A stretch of DNA of 64,000 bases, taken from the NCBI RefSeq assembly GCF_001026695.1, contig NZ_LDNB01000012.1, forward strand, positions 491,378 through 555,377, written 5' to 3'. This document shows positions 60,531 to 64,000 of the stretch, piece after piece. A model generated the notes under the pieces. It searched no databases and was not told where the DNA came from. It saw only the letters and a program-made list of their open reading frames with translations. The position numbers and the translations under genes were made by a program. This stretch comes from Neobacillus vireti. Lineage in GTDB: Bacteria > Bacillota > Bacilli > Bacillales > Cytobacillaceae. Each line of letters starts with the position of its first letter. Position 1 is the stretch's first letter.

Positions 60531-61312
60531 ACCGATTCGAACAATCATTTAAATTACTAAACGAATATAATGGAAAAGCCTTTGTTCCCTACATGATGGC
60601 AGGGGATGGCGGTTTAGAATGTTTAGTAGAACGATTGGTGCTCCTTGAGAAGTTCGGAGCGGCAGCCATTGAAGTCGGAGTTCCATTTTCGGATCCGGTT
60701 GCTGACGGGCCAACCATTCAAAGTGCGGGGATTAGGGCGCTAAAAAATAAAACAACATTAAAAGGTATAATAACTGAACTAGCAAAAGCACGTGAGGTCG
60801 TTACGATCCCAATTATCATGATGACCTATCTTAATCCCATTTATGCTTACGGGATTGATGCCTTCGCCCAGGATATTCAAACAGTCGGGGTGGACGGTTG
60901 TATTATTCCAGATCTGCCGCTTGAAGAAGAGGATATTATTGCACCCCAGCTTGCTGATGCGCAAGTGGAATTAATCCGCCTTGTGACACCTGCATCGCCA
61001 CTTGAAAGAATAACTGAGATTGCTGGCAGAGGAAAAGGTTTTTTATACGCGGTTACCGTAAAAGGGATAACGGGAACGAGAAATTTGTTCGACAATGACT
61101 TAAATGAATTTTTGAAAGCCGTAAAAAAGCTAAGTCCAATTCCAGTTTTAGCAGGATTCGGAATTTCCAACGAAGAGCAAATAAAAGAATTGACCAAAAA
61201 TTGTGATGGTGTTGTAGTCGGCAGTAAAATCGTCGAATTATTTGACAGGAATAATCTCCATGAAATGGAAAAATTAATGGCGGTATTCAAGCAGGGAGTA
61301 AAGATAGTATAA
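60527..61312 (+). CDS. trpA: Tryptophan synthase alpha chain
   Basis: 261 residues; AAAGGGGGAGAAGGAAA precedes ATG. The catalytic Glu is in [19 protein letters not shown] (about 47), the Asp in [13 protein letters not shown] (about 128), and the phosphate loop in GFGISNEEQ. It cleaves indole-glycerol phosphate and channels indole to TrpB. Last gene of the operon; a GC-rich hairpin (CTCCTCCC/GGGGAGGGAG, 61322-61347) without a T-run follows. Confidence 0.96.
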   Translation: MNRFEQSFKLLNEYNGKAFVPYMMAGDGGLECLVERLVLLEKFGAAAIEVGVPFSDPVADGPTIQSAGIRALKNKTTLKGIITELAKAREVVTIPIIMMTYLNPIYAYGIDAFAQDIQTVGVDGCIIPDLPLEEEDIIAPQLADAQVELIRLVTPASPLERITEIAGRGKGFLYAVTVKGITGTRNLFDNDLNEFLKAVKKLSPIPVLAGFGISNEEQIKELTKNCDGVVVGSKIVELFDRNNLHEMEKLMAVFKQGVKIV

Positions 61313-61419
61313 AGTAACAGTCTCCTCCCATCCATGGGGAGGGAGGGTTCCAACTCCTTGAAGGCTATCGGTATCTCCTATATAATGTGTATATAGTCAT
61401 TCAAGGAGCGTAGTTTAAT

Positions 61420-62490
61420 ATGAAGGAAATAACTGTTGATGAACTTTTTACAATAAAGGAACCAATAATCATTGATATACGCTCTCCCATTGAATTTAAG
61501 GATGGTGCAATTCCGGGAGCAATTAATATTCCGATCTTTTCAAATGATGAACGTCAAGAAATCGGAACGATATATAAGCAGCAAGGTCAAGCAGCAGCAA
61601 AATGGCGTGCAATGGAGCTTGTCTCACCCAAAATCCCCGAATTAATGAGGACAATAAAAGCCTATCAATCAGGTGGGGAGCTTGTTGTTCATTGTTGGCG
61701 CGGAGGAATGCGCAGTAAAGCGGTGATAACCTTTTTGGAATTTTCCGGAATTTACGCATGGCGTTTAATCGGTGGTTATAAAGCATACCGGAACTATATC
61801 CTCGAGCAATTACCAACGATGCTTCCAAACAAAGCAATCGTTCTCCATGGGTTGACCGGTGTTGGTAAGACTGAGGTGTTAAAGCAATTGAAAAAGAAGG
61901 GCTATCCAATCCTAGACCTTGAGGAAATGGCCGGCCATCGGGGATCTATTTTTGGAACGATTGGACTTAGCGAAGGTCACAACCAAAAAACATTTGATTC
62001 CCTTTTATTTAAAGGACTTCAGGACATTCAAGGCTCAGAATATTTTCTTGTCGAAGCTGAAAGTAAACGGATTGGCAAGGCCGTTCAGTCTGAGGAATTA
62101 ATGAATAGTAAGTTTAAAGGTACAAATCTCTATATCCATACGCCACTTGAACAACGGGTAAGGCATCTTGTTTCTGAATACGTTATACCTTATGAACAGG
62201 AACCATGGTATTACGATAAAATCTCCGTGGGAATAGAAAAGGTATTGAAACGTATAAAAGATGCGGAGGTTAGGAAAGATCTTAAAGAAGCACTCACTGA
62301 CCGGAATTATCCTGTCATGATTAAAATTTTACTTGAATCCTATTATGACCCGCGTTACGATCATGCCAGACAGGAGTACGAAGAAGATTTTATTGATATT
62401 TTTGCTGATAACCCGCTTGATGCAGCCCAAAAAATTGAAGCTAAATTAGAAGAGTTAGCGGGCGAGGCAGTTCCTAAAGCACTAAATTAA
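61420..62490 (+). CDS. mnmH: tRNA 2-selenouridine/geranyl-2-thiouridine synthase
   Basis: 356 residues; TCAAGGAGCG before ATG. The N-terminal rhodanese domain has the active cysteine in VHCWRGGMRSKA (about 92). The C-terminal P-loop domain has HGLTGVGKTEV (about 142). This is the MnmH/SelU architecture, exchanging sulfur for selenium at the wobble U of some tRNAs, or adding geranyl. It needs selenophosphate for the selenium reaction; no selD is seen in the window. Confidence 0.92.
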   Translation: MKEITVDELFTIKEPIIIDIRSPIEFKDGAIPGAINIPIFSNDERQEIGTIYKQQGQAAAKWRAMELVSPKIPELMRTIKAYQSGGELVVHCWRGGMRSKAVITFLEFSGIYAWRLIGGYKAYRNYILEQLPTMLPNKAIVLHGLTGVGKTEVLKQLKKKGYPILDLEEMAGHRGSIFGTIGLSEGHNQKTFDSLLFKGLQDIQGSEYFLVEAESKRIGKAVQSEELMNSKFKGTNLYIHTPLEQRVRHLVSEYVIPYEQEPWYYDKISVGIEKVLKRIKDAEVRKDLKEALTDRNYPVMIKILLESYYDPRYDHARQEYEEDFIDIFADNPLDAAQKIEAKLEELAGEAVPKALN

Positions 62491-62514
62491 TGATGGCAAA
62501 GATTAATAATTTAT

Positions 62515-62549
62515 GGAAGCACACGTATTGAAAGCGTGTGTTTTTTTTG
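62515..62549 (+). terminator. Terminator of mnmH
   Basis: AAGCACACG/CGTGTGTT hairpin with a T-run. Confidence 0.75.
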
Positions 62550-62716
62550 TTTTGGGGTATACATTTAAAGTGGTGCTTAGATTGGAAAATTAATTGTTTA
62601 TTAAACATTTTTTTGTTCCTAATTAACACACACTAAACAATATTCATTACATAATTATGAAATGATAGTAGTAAAGGTGTTGTGAAGATACATATGTACT
62701 AAGGAGGGATTGATGA

Positions 62717-64000
62717 ATGACCGGGCCTAAAGCAGATAAAAAAGTGCTATTAGAAGATTTTTTTGGTCCAAATCTTGGCTATTTGATTGATCAATTTGAA
62801 AGGTATAAACAGGATCCATCTTCAGTTGAACATGAAATAGGTTTATTCTTTGAGGGGATGAATGAGGCTGATTTTTCCACGTTGGCTCCGAAGGTTCCAG
62901 CTGATTTAGAAACAAGTCCTGTCCAGTACGAAAAAATAATCGCAGCAACAAAGCTTGCTGAAAATATTCGTACCTATGGGCATCTTGCTGCAAATATTTA
63001 TCCGTTAGAAAATCATAAACCTGATATAAGTCATCTTGAGTTTGAAGGGTATGGACTAAGTGAGGAGGACTTAAAGCAGCTGCCTGCTGCGATTTTTGCT
63101 AGGAAGGGGCTGTCAGCTCAGCGAACAGCACTGGAAGCCTATAACTCTTTAAAGGAAGTCTATACAAAATCAATTGCCTATGAATTTGACCATGTCCATG
63201 ATGCGAAGGAGAAAAATTGGTTGTTAGAGAGAATTGAAGGTAGGCAATTTCAATTACCTTTATCAAGGGACAAAAAGCTTACAATTTTAAAGAGACTATT
63301 TGAAGTGGAAGAGTTTGAAAAGTATCTTCATAAAACCTTTGTTGGCCAAAAGCGATTTTCGATTGAGGGACTAGATATAATGGTTCCACTCATTGATGAA
63401 ATTATTTCGGGGGGCGTTCTGAATGGTGCGGAATATATAAACATCGCGATGGCACACAGAGGCAGATTGAATGTTTTGGCACATGTACTAGGAAAACCGT
63501 ATGAAATGATTTTTGCAGAATTTCAGCATGCACCCAATAAAGAACTTGTCCCATCGGAGGGGTCGATTGGAATTAACTTTGGCTGGACAGGAGATGTAAA
63601 GTATCACTTGGGATTGAATCGCCAGCTCACCGCTGACCATTCAGGAAGGGTTAAGGTAACCCTTGCTAATAATCCCAGCCACCTTGAATTTGTGGGAGCA
63701 GTGGTTGAAGGATTTTCGCGTGCTGCACAGGATGATCGGAAGAAACCTGGCTATCCTATTGAAAATTTAAAATCAGCACTGTCGATATTAATCCATGGAG
63801 ATGCGGCATTCCCAGGCGAGGGCATCGTCGCTGAGACGTTAAACTTAAGCAGGCTTAACGGTTACCGTACGGGTGGGACTATCCATATTATTGCTAATAA
63901 CACGATTGGCTTTACGACGGAATCTAAGGATGCCCGTTCAACTCGTTATGCAAGTGATCTTGCAAAAGGATATGAGATTCCTATTCTTCATGTAAATGCC
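62717..64000 (+). CDS. odhA: 2-oxoglutarate dehydrogenase E1 component, 3' end beyond window
   Basis: 428 codons visible with no stop; ATG 62717 after AAGGAGGG. The thiamine-diphosphate enzyme decarboxylating 2-oxoglutarate in the TCA cycle. It opens FFGPNLGYLIDQFERYKQDP, then FVGQKRFSIEGLD (about 213), MAHRGRLNVLAHV (about 246), and the start of the ThDP fold with HGDAAFPGEGIVAETLNLS. The N-terminal part resembles the Bacillus OdhA lineage. The rest, and probably odhB, lie outside the window. Confidence 0.96.
   Translation, partial: MTGPKADKKVLLEDFFGPNLGYLIDQFERYKQDPSSVEHEIGLFFEGMNEADFSTLAPKVPADLETSPVQYEKIIAATKLAENIRTYGHLAANIYPLENHKPDISHLEFEGYGLSEEDLKQLPAAIFARKGLSAQRTALEAYNSLKEVYTKSIAYEFDHVHDAKEKNWLLERIEGRQFQLPLSRDKKLTILKRLFEVEEFEKYLHKTFVGQKRFSIEGLDIMVPLIDEIISGGVLNGAEYINIAMAHRGRLNVLAHVLGKPYEMIFAEFQHAPNKELVPSEGSIGINFGWTGDVKYHLGLNRQLTADHSGRVKVTLANNPSHLEFVGAVVEGFSRAAQDDRKKPGYPIENLKSALSILIHGDAAFPGEGIVAETLNLSRLNGYRTGGTIHIIANNTIGFTTESKDARSTRYASDLAKGYEIPILHVNA

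Noticed and set aside
1..64000. CRISPR array
   Set aside because: No regularly spaced identical repeats were seen; the repeats at 9500-9880 are degenerate and irregular.

Overview
The window looks like the chromosome of a low-GC, endospore-forming Bacillaceae (Bacillus/Neobacillus-like). The evidence is strong AGGAGG-type ribosome sites with frequent TTG/GTG starts, intrinsic terminators after most genes, and a backbone order (kamA-yokU-yozE-yodN-yozD-yodL-deoD-ctp) that matches my recollection of the Bacillus subtilis yod region. A T-box-controlled trp operon that includes trpG points to a Bacillus outside the B. subtilis/TRAP type.

Layout. 1-2227: backbone (partial kamA, yokU, yozE, 5' piece of yodN). 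2220-28454: a 26,234-bp integrated element that splits yodN. 28454-31111: the rest of yodN, yozD, yodL, deoD. 31256-38728: ctp protease, a CobW GTPase, secreted and lipoproteins, two Hsp20 proteins, an SDR, a GNAT. 39030-46974: amidohydrolase, an ABC exporter set, DapF, and the divergent NHEJ pair ligD/ku. 46975-53002: a cold-inducible YdjO-like gene with a structured leader, an anaerobic molybdoenzyme operon (torD-dmsA-dmsB-ferredoxin), and two tRNA genes. 53145-64000: an MFS exporter, a Trp T-box with trpEGDCFBA, mnmH and the start of odhA.

The element is the main point of interest. Joining base 2227 to base 28462 restores one open frame for YodN. A large serine recombinase lies immediately inside the left end. 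Rebuilt attB and attP are both imperfect palindromes centred on the same GA dinucleotide. Inside are a type I restriction-modification system (hsdM-hsdS-hsdR), an OLD-like ATPase/TOPRIM protein, an SOS-controlled YolD, a resolvase, an isolated tyrosine-recombinase catalytic domain, and many small unrecognised genes with their own terminators. I saw no replication, conjugation or virion genes, so it reads as an integrative defence island.

Two parts of the element resemble nothing I can name. One is a recombination module (5006-9937): a 916-residue tyrosine-recombinase-like protein with N-terminal repeats, three paralogous excisionase-type HTH proteins, a zinc-ribbon protein, and a 630-bp non-coding stretch with degenerate repeats. 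The other is a tandem pair of about 0.8-kb cassettes (11421-13167) with related inverted-repeat ends, each carrying different small genes and separated by a decayed copy of the neighbouring genes.
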